A program made the translations under genes and the position numbers. Positions 54,420-64,000 of a stretch of 64,000 nt of DNA are shown in pieces. The stretch spans positions 5,456,001 through 5,520,000 of the forward strand of contig NZ_CP108100.1 of NCBI RefSeq assembly GCF_036195045.1, written 5' to 3'. The DNA comes from Streptomyces sp. NBC_00236 (GTDB lineage: Bacteria > Actinomycetota > Actinomycetes > Streptomycetales > Streptomycetaceae). The notes below the pieces were generated by a model that had not been told where the DNA came from, made no database searches, and worked only from the letters and a program-made list of their open reading frames with translations. How positions within the stretch are numbered: the first letter of the stretch is position 1; every line of letters begins with the position of its first letter.

Positions 54420-56326
54420 TCTTCGAGCTCCTCATCGGCGAGGTACTTGACCAGCTCCTCCTTCTCGAAGAGGGAGAGCAGATCCGGACGGATGGGTTCG
54501 GTCACCTTGCGTACGAGATCGATCCGGCCGCTCGCGGGGCCCTGCTCGTCCGCCGGCCGGCACAGGAGGTTGACCGGGCGCCAGGACCGTTCCATCGTCG
54601 GGCAGTCCTCGCGGGTGTGGCCGCCGCGGCTCTCGGTGCGCTCCAGGGCCGCCCGCGCGATGCACTCGCTGACCAGCAGCATGTTGCGCAGGTCCAGGGA
54701 GAGGTGCCAGCCGGGGTTGAACTGCCGGTGCCCCTCGACGCCGGCCCGCTCGGCCCGCTCGCGCAGTCCGGCCAGCCTCTCCAGGGCCTGTTCCATCTCG
54801 GGGGCCCGCCGGATGATGCCGACCAGGTCGTTCATCGTCTGCTGCAGTTCCTGGTGCAGGGTGTACGGATTCTCCGTCGGCGCGCCCTCGGCGAGGTCCT
54901 CCGCGCTGAACGGACGCAGGGCCTCCGCGGCTGCGGCGTCGATCTGCGCCTCGTCGACGACCGGCGGGGCGTCGGCGGCCGCGGCGTGGCCGGCTGCGTG
55001 CAGCCCCGCCCGCCGGCCGAAGACCAGCAGGTCGGAGAGGGAGTTCCCGCCGAGCCGGTTGGAGCCGTGCATGCCGCCGGCGACCTCGCCCGCCGCGAAC
55101 AGACCGGGCACGCCCAGGGCCGCGGTGGTGTCGGAGTCGACGGCTATGCCGCCCATCACGTAGTGGCAGGTCGGGCCGACCTCCATCGCCTCGGCCGTGA
55201 TGTCGACGTCCGCCAGCTCCTTGAACTGGTGGTACATCGACGGCAGCCGGCGCCGGATCCGTTCCGCGGGCATTCGGGTCGACACGTCCAGGAACACCCC
55301 GCCGTGCGGCGAGCCGCGGCCCGCCTTCACCTCCGAGTTGATGGCGCGGGCGACCTCGTCGCGCGGCAGCAGCTCGGGCGGGCGGCGGTTGTGGTCCGGG
55401 TCCTCGTACCAGCGGTCGCCCTCCTCCTCCGACTGCGCGTACTTCTCCTTGAACACGTCGGGGACGTAGTCGAACATGAACCGCTTGCCCTCGGAGTTGC
55501 GCAGCACCCCGCCGTCCCCGCGCACCGACTCGGTGACGAGGATGCCCTTGACCGAGGGCGGCCAGACCATGCCGGTGGGGTGGAACTGCACGAACTCCAT
55601 GTTCAGCAGGGGAGCGCCGGCCAGCAGAGCCAGCGCGTGGCCGTCGCCGGTGTACTCCCAGGAGTTCGACGTCACCTTGAAGGACTTGCCGATCCCGCCG
55701 GTGGCGAGGACGACCGCGGGCGCCTCCAGCACGAAGAAGCGGCCGGTCTCGCGCTCGTAGCAGAAGGTGCCCGAGACCCTCTCCCCGTCCTTCAGGACGC
55801 GGGTCACGGTGCACTCCTGGAAGACCTTCAACCGCGCCTCGTGATCACCGAACTCGCGTTCGTCCTCCTGCTGGAGGGAGACGATCTTCTGCTGGAGGGT
55901 GCGGATCAGTTCGAGGCCGGTACGGTCCCCGACATGGGCCAGGCGCGGGTACTCGTGGCCGCCGAAGTTGCGCTGGGAGATCTTCCCCTCGGGGGTGCGG
56001 TCGAAGAGGGCGCCCCAGGTCTCCAGTTCCCACACCCGGTCGGGCGCCTCCTTGGCGTGCAGCTCCGCCATCCGCCACTGGTTGAGGAACTTTCCGCCGC
56101 GCATGGTGTCGCGGAAGTGCACCTGCCAGTTGTCGCCGGAGTTCACATTGCCCATGGAGGCGGCGATCCCGCCCTCCGCCATGACCGTGTGCGCCTTGCC
56201 GAAGAGCGATTTGCAGATGACGGCCGTACGGGCCCCGCGCTCCCGGGCCTCGATCGCGGCGCGCAGCCCGGCGCCTCCGGCACCGACCACGACGACGTCC
56301 CACTGCTGTCGTTCGAGCTCAGTCAT
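54416..56326 (-). CDS. sdhA: Succinate dehydrogenase/fumarate reductase flavoprotein subunit
   Basis: 636 residues. N-terminal FAD-binding DVVVVGAGGAGLRAAIEA; the covalent-FAD His is in KAHTVMAEGGIAAS; HPTGMVWPPSVKGIL, CHYVMGGIAVD and GGNSLSDLLVFGRRAG are the other active-site and FAD motifs. Oxidises succinate to fumarate at the cytosolic face. Begins with the base after the membrane-subunit stop (TGAATG). Subunit order C-A-B matches mycobacterial Sdh1 (Rv0249c-Rv0247c). Confidence 0.96.
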   Translation of the reverse strand: MTELERQQWDVVVVGAGGAGLRAAIEARERGARTAVICKSLFGKAHTVMAEGGIAASMGNVNSGDNWQVHFRDTMRGGKFLNQWRMAELHAKEAPDRVWELETWGALFDRTPEGKISQRNFGGHEYPRLAHVGDRTGLELIRTLQQKIVSLQQEDEREFGDHEARLKVFQECTVTRVLKDGERVSGTFCYERETGRFFVLEAPAVVLATGGIGKSFKVTSNSWEYTGDGHALALLAGAPLLNMEFVQFHPTGMVWPPSVKGILVTESVRGDGGVLRNSEGKRFMFDYVPDVFKEKYAQSEEEGDRWYEDPDHNRRPPELLPRDEVARAINSEVKAGRGSPHGGVFLDVSTRMPAERIRRRLPSMYHQFKELADVDITAEAMEVGPTCHYVMGGIAVDSDTTAALGVPGLFAAGEVAGGMHGSNRLGGNSLSDLLVFGRRAGLHAAGHAAAADAPPVVDEAQIDAAAAEALRPFSAEDLAEGAPTENPYTLHQELQQTMNDLVGIIRRAPEMEQALERLAGLRERAERAGVEGHRQFNPGWHLSLDLRNMLLVSECIARAALERTESRGGHTREDCPTMERSWRPVNLLCRPADEQGPASGRIDLVRKVTEPIRPDLLSLFEKEELVKYLADEELEE

Positions 56327-57214
56327 TCAGAAAAACCTCGGATCGTCGAAGGCGCCGGAGGCGACCAGGTACACATAGAAGTCGCACGCCGCCACGCTGA
56401 TCAGCGAGGCCCAGGCGAGCAGCATGTGACGGGCGTTGAGCCGGCCCACCCAGCCCCACAGCCGGTAGCGCACGGGGTGCTGGGAGAAGTGCCGCAGCCG
56501 GCCGCCGATGATGTGCCGGCAGGAGTGGCAGGACAGGGTGTACGCCCAGATCAGGGCGATGTTGACCAGGAAGATCAGTGAGCCGAGGCCCATGTGGCCC
56601 CAGGCGTAGTGCTCGTCGCGGAAGGTGAGCACGGTGTCGTACGTGAGGATCCCGGCGACCGGCACAGCCGCGTAGAAGAAGTAGCGGTGGATGTTCTGCA
56701 TGATCAGCGGGAACCGGGTCTCGCCGCTGTACTTCCGGTGCGGCTCGGCGACCGCGCAGGCCGGGGGCGAGGCCCAGAAGCCCCGGTAGTAGGCCTTGCG
56801 GTAGTAGTAGCAGGTCAGCCGGAAGCCGAGCGGGAAGATCAGGATCAGCAGGGCGGGGGACAGCCCCCACCAGCTGCCGAGGATCTCCCAGTTCGGGCCG
56901 CCCCGCATGGGGGCGCAGTTGTCCGCCAGACAGGGCGAGTAGAACGGCGAGACGTAGGGCGCGGCGTAGTAGTCCGCGTTCGCGAACGCCCGCCAGGTCG
57001 AGTAGACGATGAAGGCGAGCAGCCCGCCCGCCGTCACCGCGGGCGCCAGCCACCAGCGGTCGGTCCGCAGATGCCGGGCGGCGATGGCGGCCCGCGTGGG
57101 GTGGTGCACGCCCGTCGTCCGGGCGGCGGCACTGCCCGGCGGGCGGGGTCCCGTGCCCGGGGAGCTGCCCGGGTCCTTGCCTGAATCCGTTCCTGTTTCC
57201 GTACCGGTGGCCAA
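56327..57214 (-). CDS. Sdh1-type membrane anchor (cytochrome-b-like) subunit
   Basis: 295 residues with five membrane segments (about 56-74, 115-134, 178-197, 210-228, 264-284). It is longer than ordinary SdhC/SdhD pairs and stands for both. Conserved-looking residues include C135, C153, H159 and C229-H230-x-C232-x-H234; for mycobacterial Sdh1, a membrane-embedded Rieske-type cluster has been described, and these Cys/His residues could hold one here. The start is an unusual TTG, fixed by AGGAGA five bases upstream. No other start fits. Confidence 0.88.
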   Translation of the reverse strand: MATGTETGTDSGKDPGSSPGTGPRPPGSAAARTTGVHHPTRAAIAARHLRTDRWWLAPAVTAGGLLAFIVYSTWRAFANADYYAAPYVSPFYSPCLADNCAPMRGGPNWEILGSWWGLSPALLILIFPLGFRLTCYYYRKAYYRGFWASPPACAVAEPHRKYSGETRFPLIMQNIHRYFFYAAVPVAGILTYDTVLTFRDEHYAWGHMGLGSLIFLVNIALIWAYTLSCHSCRHIIGGRLRHFSQHPVRYRLWGWVGRLNARHMLLAWASLISVAACDFYVYLVASGAFDDPRFF

Positions 57215-57246
57215 GGAACTCTCCTAGGAGGTGTCAGACGCGCCGG

Positions 57247-57495
57247 CTAGGGGGCGTGCCTGCCGGGGACGCCCAGACCCTCGTCGTCCGAGTCCGTCCA
57301 CAGGGTGGTGTCGTACGGCGCCTCGGTGATCGTGATGACGCCGTCGACGGGTGCGGCGTGGCCGGCGCGGCCGAGCGGGTCCGGAGCGGTGGCCGCCTCG
57401 CGCAGCTGCGCAAGGCTCCGCTCCAGCCGTCCGACGGTGCGGACCAGGTCGTCGAGACAGTGCTGAACTGCCGTCAATTCGTCCTGCAGTGACAT
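57247..57495 (-). CDS. Small conserved-looking protein heading the sdh operon
   Basis: 82 residues. The first 35 form a predicted coiled coil (ELTAVQHCLDDLVRTVGRLERSLAQLREA); the C-terminus ends EAPYDTTLWTDSDDEGLGVPGRHAP, an acidic tail. It lies 32 bases before the membrane subunit, in the position where mycobacterial sdh1 operons also carry a small gene (Rv0250c), so a subunit or assembly role is plausible. GGAAGTGAG lies before the ATG. Homology with Rv0250c was not tested. Confidence 0.7.
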   Translation of the reverse strand: MSLQDELTAVQHCLDDLVRTVGRLERSLAQLREAATAPDPLGRAGHAAPVDGVITITEAPYDTTLWTDSDDEGLGVPGRHAP

Positions 57496-57824
57496 GACTT
57501 GATCTCACTTCCGCAGTCGCGGGTGGCCATGCTCATGCGCATGCGAGTGTCGCGCGTCACACCCCCGTTGGGAAGAGAGCGGGCGCCCCTGTCTTGCGGT
57601 GCGGGGTGGGGCGGCGTCGTCGGGGCCGGAATTCCGGACGGTTCCGGCACTCCGCCGCACGGGTGAGGTTCGGGGCCGCTGCGCCGTGTCTGCGCGCTCT
57701 CCCGCGCGTGGGCGCTTTCAGTGGACGGGCGGAACCAGTGTGATCAACTGCAAATGCCACCAAACACGCAGAATCCGGCCCATACGGGTAACGGTGGGCC
57801 GGGCCGTCCCCGGAGGTATCAGTC
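57496..57824. other. Divergent promoter region, sdh operon and lipoprotein gene
   Basis: 330 bases without a gene. CATGCGCATG near 57534-57543 is a short palindrome in front of the sdh operon. An AT-richer patch at 57740-57780 probably holds the rightward promoter. Confidence 0.35.
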
Positions 57825-60200
57825 ATGTCCCACGTCGGCGTCCCGCGCGGGACATCCCGAAAGCGCCGCTCGCTCGCCCTGCTCACCACGGGAGTGCTGA
57901 CCCTCCCCGTACTGGCCGGCTGCAGCTCGGGCGGCGACGAGGCCACCAGCGCCGTCATCACTCCGCAGGACATCGCGTCCGCGGCCCGCGCCCAGGTGGC
58001 GGAGGGCGGCACGGTCAACTGGGCCATCGACGCGATGCCCGCCACCCTCAACGCCTTCCAGGCCGACGCCGACAGCGCCACCACCCGGATCACCGGCGCC
58101 CTGCTGCCGACCCTCTTCCCGCTGGACGCCAAGGGCCGGCCTCAGCTGAATCCGGACTACCTGGAATCCGCGAAGGTCGTCGAGACCGAGCCCAAGCAGG
58201 TCGTGCTCTACCGGCTGAACCAGCAAGCGGTCTGGAGCGACGGCCGGGAGATCGGCGCACCGGACTTCGTCGCCCAGTGGCGCGCGCTGAGCGGCAAGGA
58301 CTCCGCCTTCTGGACGGCCCGCAACGCCGGGTACGAACGCATCGACAAGATCGAGCGCGGTGCCGACGACCTCGAGGTCAAGGTCACCTTCGCCAAGCCG
58401 TACGCGGACTGGCGCTCCCTCTTCTCCCCGCTCTACCCGAAGCAGGTGACGGGCTCCCCGGACGCGTTCAACGACGGTGCGCGTTCCACGCTCAAGGCGA
58501 CCGCGGGACCGTTCCGGCTGCGCGAGGTGGACAAGGAGACGGGTTCCGTCACGCTGGCCCGCAACCCGCGCTGGTGGGGCAGCCCTGCCAAGCTCGACTC
58601 GCTGGTCTTCAAGGCGGTGAAGCCGCAGGACCGCACGGAGGCGCTGACCGAGGGGAAGGTCGACGTCGCCGACATCGACGCGGCGGCCGCCAACCGCATC
58701 GTCCAGGCCTCCCGGGACGCCGGCGGCAACGGCGCACCGCCCGCCCACGGCCCCGGCTCCGAGGTCACCCCGGCCCAGGCGCTGCGGTCCTGGGCGCTGG
58801 CCCACGGCTCCGACGAGGAGGTGGCCGAGGAGGCGCAGGAGGCCCGGGACGAGAAGGCCAGGGCCGCGAAGGCGTACGCGGCCGAGCAGAGCGACCTGCG
58901 CGGCTACGTGGTCCGCAAGTCCCTGGAGCCCGCCTACACCCAGCTCGCGCTGAACGGTGAGAGCGGGCCGCTCGCCGACGACCGGGTACGCCGGGCGGTG
59001 GCCCGTGCCCTGGACCGCCAGGAGCTCGCCGACACCGTGCTCAAACCGCTCGGCCTGCCCGCCGAGCCCCTCGGCAGCCACCTGGCCCTCGCCGGGCAGC
59101 CCGCGTACAAGGACGGCAGTGACGCGCTCGGCAGCCAGGACGCCAAGGAGGCGCAGGCGCTGCTGGCCGACGCCGGGTGGACGCGCGAGGGCGCCCTCAA
59201 GAAGACGGACGGGACCAAGGCGGGCAGCGAGGGCGAGAAGCAGAAGGACGCCGGGAAGAAGGAGGAGGAGAAGGCCGCAGAGAAGGAGGAGGAGAAGGCC
59301 GAGAAGTCGGACGGCGCGAAGGACGACGGCAAGACCGACGACGCCGCCCGGCGCGAGCCCTCCGAGGACGACGGCCTGTACATCGTCGGCGACGACAACA
59401 AGCCCGGCGAGGCCGGGGGCGTCGCCACCCACGTCATCGCCCCCGCCCCCGCCGCCGCCGTCCAGAGCGCCGCCCTGCTTCGCCAGGCCGGGCACCTGGG
59501 CGAGACGGGGACCTCCGAGGACGCCCCCGCCCGGATCACCGCCCAGGACCGGCAGCCCGGCGGAGCGGCCGGTGCCTACGCCCCGGTCGGCACGGCGGCT
59601 CCCGTCCAGGCCCCCGACACCGCCCGCGGCCCGCTCGGTAAGAACGGCAAGGCGCTGTCGCTGCGGTTCGTCCTGCCGTCGGGTCCCGGCTCCGAGTCCC
59701 TGCGCAGCGTCGGTGACAAGATCGCGGCGATGCTGGACACCATCGGGATCCGTACCGAGATCACCAAGGTCTCCGACGACAGCTACTTCCGGGACCACGT
59801 CGCCTCCGGTGACTACGACCTGGCCCTGTACTCCTGGCCCGCCACCGCCTACCCGGCCACGGACAACCGCCCGATCTTCGCGAAGCCGGTGCCCGCCACC
59901 GACGGCTCGCTGCTCGTCGAGCAGAACTACTCCCGCGTCGGCACGGACCACATCGACCAGCTCTTCGACGAGGCGGTCTCGGAGCTCGACGAGAAGACGT
60001 CCCGGGATCTGATGAAGCAGGCGGACGCCCGGATCTGGGCCGCCGCAGGATCGATTCCCCTCTACCAGCGCCCGCAGCTGGTCGCCACGGACAAGAAGCT
60101 CGTGAACGTCGGCGCCTTCGGCTTCGGGGTGCCGCACTACCAGGACATCGGTTTCAAGAAGCCGCAGTCCGCCGGAGCCCCGGCCAACAAGACGAAGTAG
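57825..60200 (+). CDS. Peptide/nickel-type ABC substrate-binding lipoprotein with charged insert
   Basis: 791 residues, family 5 solute-binding (OppA/DppA). The signal ends in a lipobox LAGC (Cys33). The ligand-binding core runs from about 60 (GGTVNWAIDAMPATLNAF) to the C-terminus (SRVGTDHIDQLFDEAV; IPLYQRPQLVATD). Between about residues 460 and 512 lies a highly charged, almost only Lys/Glu/Asp/Ala stretch, with a further Ala/Pro-rich linker to about 605; this splits the second lobe and makes the protein longer than the usual 540-600. No permease or ATPase gene is adjacent. GGAGG lies eight bases before the ATG. Confidence 0.9.
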   Translation: MSHVGVPRGTSRKRRSLALLTTGVLTLPVLAGCSSGGDEATSAVITPQDIASAARAQVAEGGTVNWAIDAMPATLNAFQADADSATTRITGALLPTLFPLDAKGRPQLNPDYLESAKVVETEPKQVVLYRLNQQAVWSDGREIGAPDFVAQWRALSGKDSAFWTARNAGYERIDKIERGADDLEVKVTFAKPYADWRSLFSPLYPKQVTGSPDAFNDGARSTLKATAGPFRLREVDKETGSVTLARNPRWWGSPAKLDSLVFKAVKPQDRTEALTEGKVDVADIDAAAANRIVQASRDAGGNGAPPAHGPGSEVTPAQALRSWALAHGSDEEVAEEAQEARDEKARAAKAYAAEQSDLRGYVVRKSLEPAYTQLALNGESGPLADDRVRRAVARALDRQELADTVLKPLGLPAEPLGSHLALAGQPAYKDGSDALGSQDAKEAQALLADAGWTREGALKKTDGTKAGSEGEKQKDAGKKEEEKAAEKEEEKAEKSDGAKDDGKTDDAARREPSEDDGLYIVGDDNKPGEAGGVATHVIAPAPAAAVQSAALLRQAGHLGETGTSEDAPARITAQDRQPGGAAGAYAPVGTAAPVQAPDTARGPLGKNGKALSLRFVLPSGPGSESLRSVGDKIAAMLDTIGIRTEITKVSDDSYFRDHVASGDYDLALYSWPATAYPATDNRPIFAKPVPATDGSLLVEQNYSRVGTDHIDQLFDEAVSELDEKTSRDLMKQADARIWAAAGSIPLYQRPQLVATDKKLVNVGAFGFGVPHYQDIGFKKPQSAGAPANKTK

Positions 60201-60272
60201 GAGGGACCGGCGGTCGGGGCTGCACGCACCCGGCCCCGCTCCATCTTCCGCCCCCCGGCCGCCGGTCCCTCC
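60200..60272 (+). terminator. Nested stem-loop after the lipoprotein gene
   Basis: An outer 16-base stem with one mismatch (60200-60215 with 60257-60272) encloses an inner 6-base stem, starting at the stop codon. Confidence 0.6.
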
Positions 60273-60802
60273 AGACCGGCCAACACGACGAAGCAGCAGG
60301 TCAGCGCCGGACCCAAAGCTCAGAACTGGCTCAATTCCCTTGCCCGCCGGCCTGCCGGCGGGCAAGGCTGTGCGTACCTGTTGACCCGGGTGACCCGACC
60401 ACTCCACCGCCGGCCGAAGGGCCCCAACCCGAAGACCGCGCCGTGGAGGCCCGCTCCGAGCCCCCCGCCGAGGAGCCGCAGCTCCGGAGCCCCACCTCCC
60501 GAGCTGTTCCGGCCCCGCGTCCGCGTCGTCCGCCCGGGGGATCGTGTTCATGACCACCGGTGAATTCCGGCGGAAGACCTGATCACGGTGGCGGAAACAC
60601 CAAGCGGACGCGGGCCCACCGCTTCACTCCGGACGAGGCGCGTCCGCCGTCTCATGGCCGGTAAGACTTGCCCGGGAAGCCGGAGGCGCGCCCGCCCCGT
60701 ACCATGGGGAGTAGCCGTGGCGCGTCCGCCCGGCGGGCGTACGAGGACTCAAGACCGACTAAGACGCCTGAATCCCCGATCCGAGAGAAGCGCAAGCCAC
60801 CC
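60201..60802. other. 600-base spacer upstream of typA
   Basis: It contains the two hairpins listed separately and the presumed typA promoter in its last 200 bases. Frames staying open here have no start with a ribosome site. Confidence 0.4.
60338..60367 (+). terminator. Second hairpin upstream of typA
   Basis: Perfect 13-base arms (60338-60350 and 60355-60367) with a 4-base loop, 138 bases after the lipoprotein stop. Confidence 0.75.
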
Positions 60803-62674
<1,872 letters not shown>

Positions 62675-62682
62675 TCGTACGA

Positions 62683-62723
62683 GGAAGGCCCGGTTCCGCG
62701 ACTGTCGCGGAACCGGGCCTTCC
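62683..62723 (+). terminator. Terminator after typA
   Basis: Perfect 19-base arms (62683-62701 and 62705-62723), 8 bases after the stop. Confidence 0.9.
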
Positions 62724-63289
62724 CCGTGTGCGGCTCCCGCCGTACACAGCGCCGTCGGGGCGCTCTTGAGGCCCGCCGACGGGGCCCGAGGCCCGGGTCG
62801 GTGAATCCGGCCGGGAATGACCCGAAACGCGCCCTGCGGGTACCTCTGGGCCCTCGTCGTCGACGGCCGAGGAGAAGCGGGAGAACCTCGCGCCCGGCAA
62901 CTCCGTTCCCGCGTCCCGCGACGGCGCCGAACGCGTGCCGCGCGACCGTTCTGCGCAACCTGTTTTCTTTCGTCAGACGTCCGGATATCGGGCGCTGTTC
63001 ACCGGACCACGTGTTAACAGTCCGTTTCGGGTGTGTCTGTCTAGGATCCCTTTGTCCGAATTTCGGCCATTCAAGGCTTCCCTATGTTGTCAAACCGAGA
63101 CCCTTTAAGTGTGGTTTACAGCCCGGTTGTGCTCAATAGTTGGCTCAGTTGAGCTCGGGTCAATGAGGCGCGCACTGGCAGGGTGCCGACTCACGAGCAC
63201 GCCGGGTGTACCGATCAGGCACGTCAGAGATGACGGCGGACGTCGGTGTCTCGCCTGCGGTGAACAAGTGGACTCTTGAGGAGGAACCC
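62724..63289. other. Long AT-richer leader/promoter region of the peptide ABC operon
   Basis: About 570 bases without a gene. From 62940 to 63170 the sequence is clearly AT-richer than the surroundings, which suits promoters and regulator sites. GCTCA-GT-TGAGC at 63143-63154 is a short palindrome in it. No riboswitch family was recognised. Confidence 0.45.
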
Positions 63290-63361
63290 ATGCGTGGTGC
63301 CATAAGCGCCAACTGGGTCGTGTGCGCGACGCTGATCCCTATGGGGGTCGACCGACCGTGA
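63290..63361 (+). CDS. Possible 23-residue leader peptide of the peptide ABC operon
   Basis: GAGGAGGAA lies four bases before an ATG that opens 23 codons (starts MRGAISANWVV). Its TGA overlaps the GTG of the permease (GTGA), so ribosomes finishing it could re-initiate on the permease. The permease has only a weak ribosome site of its own. No family recognised. Confidence 0.5.
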   Translation: MRGAISANWVVCATLIPMGVDRP

Positions 63362-64000
63362 CAAGTCCTGTGCAGATTGATGACGCCGAGGTGTCAGCCC
63401 TCCCGGCGTCCGGGAGCGAGTCGGAGTCCGGTGGACCGGAGGCCAAGCAGGCCGCGGGCCTTTCTCCCGGGCAGCTGATGTGGCGTCGATTCAAGAGGGA
63501 CCGCACCGGAGTCATATCCGCGTGCATCGTCATCTTCTTCTTCGCGGTGGCGATTCTCGCGCCCGTGATCTCGATGCTCTACGGCAAGGATGCCTACACC
63601 CTCTACGGGCAGGACAACCTCGACCTCCTCGACGAGTTCAACATGCCGACGGGCGGGGCGGGCGGCATCTCGGCCGACCACTGGTTCGGCATCGAGCCGA
63701 ACCTCGGCCGCGATGTGTTCATGCAGCTCGTCTACGGCATGCGCACCTCGATCTACACCGCCCTCGCAGCCACCGTCCTGATGGTGCTGATCGGCGTGTT
63801 CATGGGTCTGGTGGGCGGCTACTTCGGCGGCAAGATCGACTACTGGGTCGGCCGGCTGACGGACTTTCTGCTGGGCTTCCCCAGCCAGCTGTTCTTCATC
63901 GCCTCCATGCCGGTCGTCGTCGCCGCGTTCGTCCGCCCCGACGAGGAGACCCCCACCACTCTGCGGGCCATCGCGATCATCATCGTGCTGTCGTTCCTCG
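63358..64000 (+). CDS. Oligopeptide/dipeptide ABC transporter permease (OppC/DppC type), cut by the window edge
   Basis: The first 214 residues are visible. A soluble N-terminus of about 45 residues leads to LMWRRFKRDRTGVISACIVIFFFAVAILAPVI, the OppC N-terminal helix (in sections), then HWFGIEPNLGRDVFMQLVYGMRTSIYTALAAT and GLVGGYFGGKIDYWVGRLTDFLLGFPSQLFFI, the family's GRD and EAA-adjacent blocks. It sits right after typA, where S. coelicolor has bldKA of the BldK peptide importer as I recall, so this may be that gene; not verified. GTG start, coupled to the short ORF upstream. Confidence 0.9.
   Translation, partial: MTSPVQIDDAEVSALPASGSESESGGPEAKQAAGLSPGQLMWRRFKRDRTGVISACIVIFFFAVAILAPVISMLYGKDAYTLYGQDNLDLLDEFNMPTGGAGGISADHWFGIEPNLGRDVFMQLVYGMRTSIYTALAATVLMVLIGVFMGLVGGYFGGKIDYWVGRLTDFLLGFPSQLFFIASMPVVVAAFVRPDEETPTTLRAIAIIIVLSFL

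Overview
The window is high-GC DNA with extreme G/C bias at third codon positions. It carries WhiB, DUF397/XRE, SpoIIE-phosphatase/ATPase and DUF574 genes and many leaderless-looking promoters, all typical of Streptomyces or a close relative. The left third follows the gene order I remember for the S. coelicolor chromosomal core: a penicillin-binding protein, fumC, class I fumarase, a WhiB-like gene, glpX, xseA/xseB, ispH, ppgK and ychF. The right end (succinate dehydrogenase, typA, start of an oligopeptide ABC operon) matches another core block that lies a little further along in that species. Species was not determined.

Layout. (1) 1-24.1 kb is core: a cut SPFH-type membrane protein, a bifunctional PBP, a GAF/PP2C/ATPase regulator, a DUF402 protein, fumC, a secreted SGNH hydrolase with a ricin-type lectin, an M18 aminopeptidase, class I fumarase, DUF1707, WhiB, glpX, DUF4245, a nitroreductase-fold enzyme, xseBA, an APC permease, ispH, polyphosphate glucokinase, a DUF6542 membrane protein and YchF. 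(2) 24.3-53.6 kb is a more variable interval: a DUF574 methyltransferase, the DUF397/XRE pair, a degenerate recombinase-like protein, a divergent MarR/DMT-exporter pair with a two-site operator, a secreted GH65, a threonine synthase-like enzyme, a chitinase with a DasR-type site, GntR and an NCS1 permease separated by a minisatellite, SPOR and Nudix proteins, two phospho-signalling proteins, a TPM/PspA envelope-stress pair, a sugar ABC operon with a GH1 enzyme, an esterase and a LacI regulator, and a MarR/isochorismatase-fold pair. (3) 53.6-64 kb is a four-gene succinate dehydrogenase operon (mycobacterial Sdh1-like gene order), a lone peptide-binding lipoprotein, typA/bipA and the first permease of an oligopeptide ABC operon, cut by the right edge.

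How the genes fit together. Two unrelated fumarases, succinate dehydrogenase and GlpX put much of central carbon metabolism here. The GH1/ABC/LacI block is self-contained except for the ATPase, which Streptomyces sugar importers commonly share from elsewhere; the same operator-like sequence occurs in front of both the binding-protein gene and the lacI gene. At least a dozen genes have a TANNNT hexamer 6 or 7 bases before the start codon and no Shine-Dalgarno, so leaderless transcription looks common here. Strong GC-rich hairpins end most transcription units.

I found no tRNA, rRNA, CRISPR array, insertion sequence or prophage. The less ordinary items are a decayed catalase 3' end, a codon-periodic minisatellite, two short upstream ORFs overlapping real start codons, a paired MarR operator, and a small conserved-looking gene heading the succinate dehydrogenase operon.
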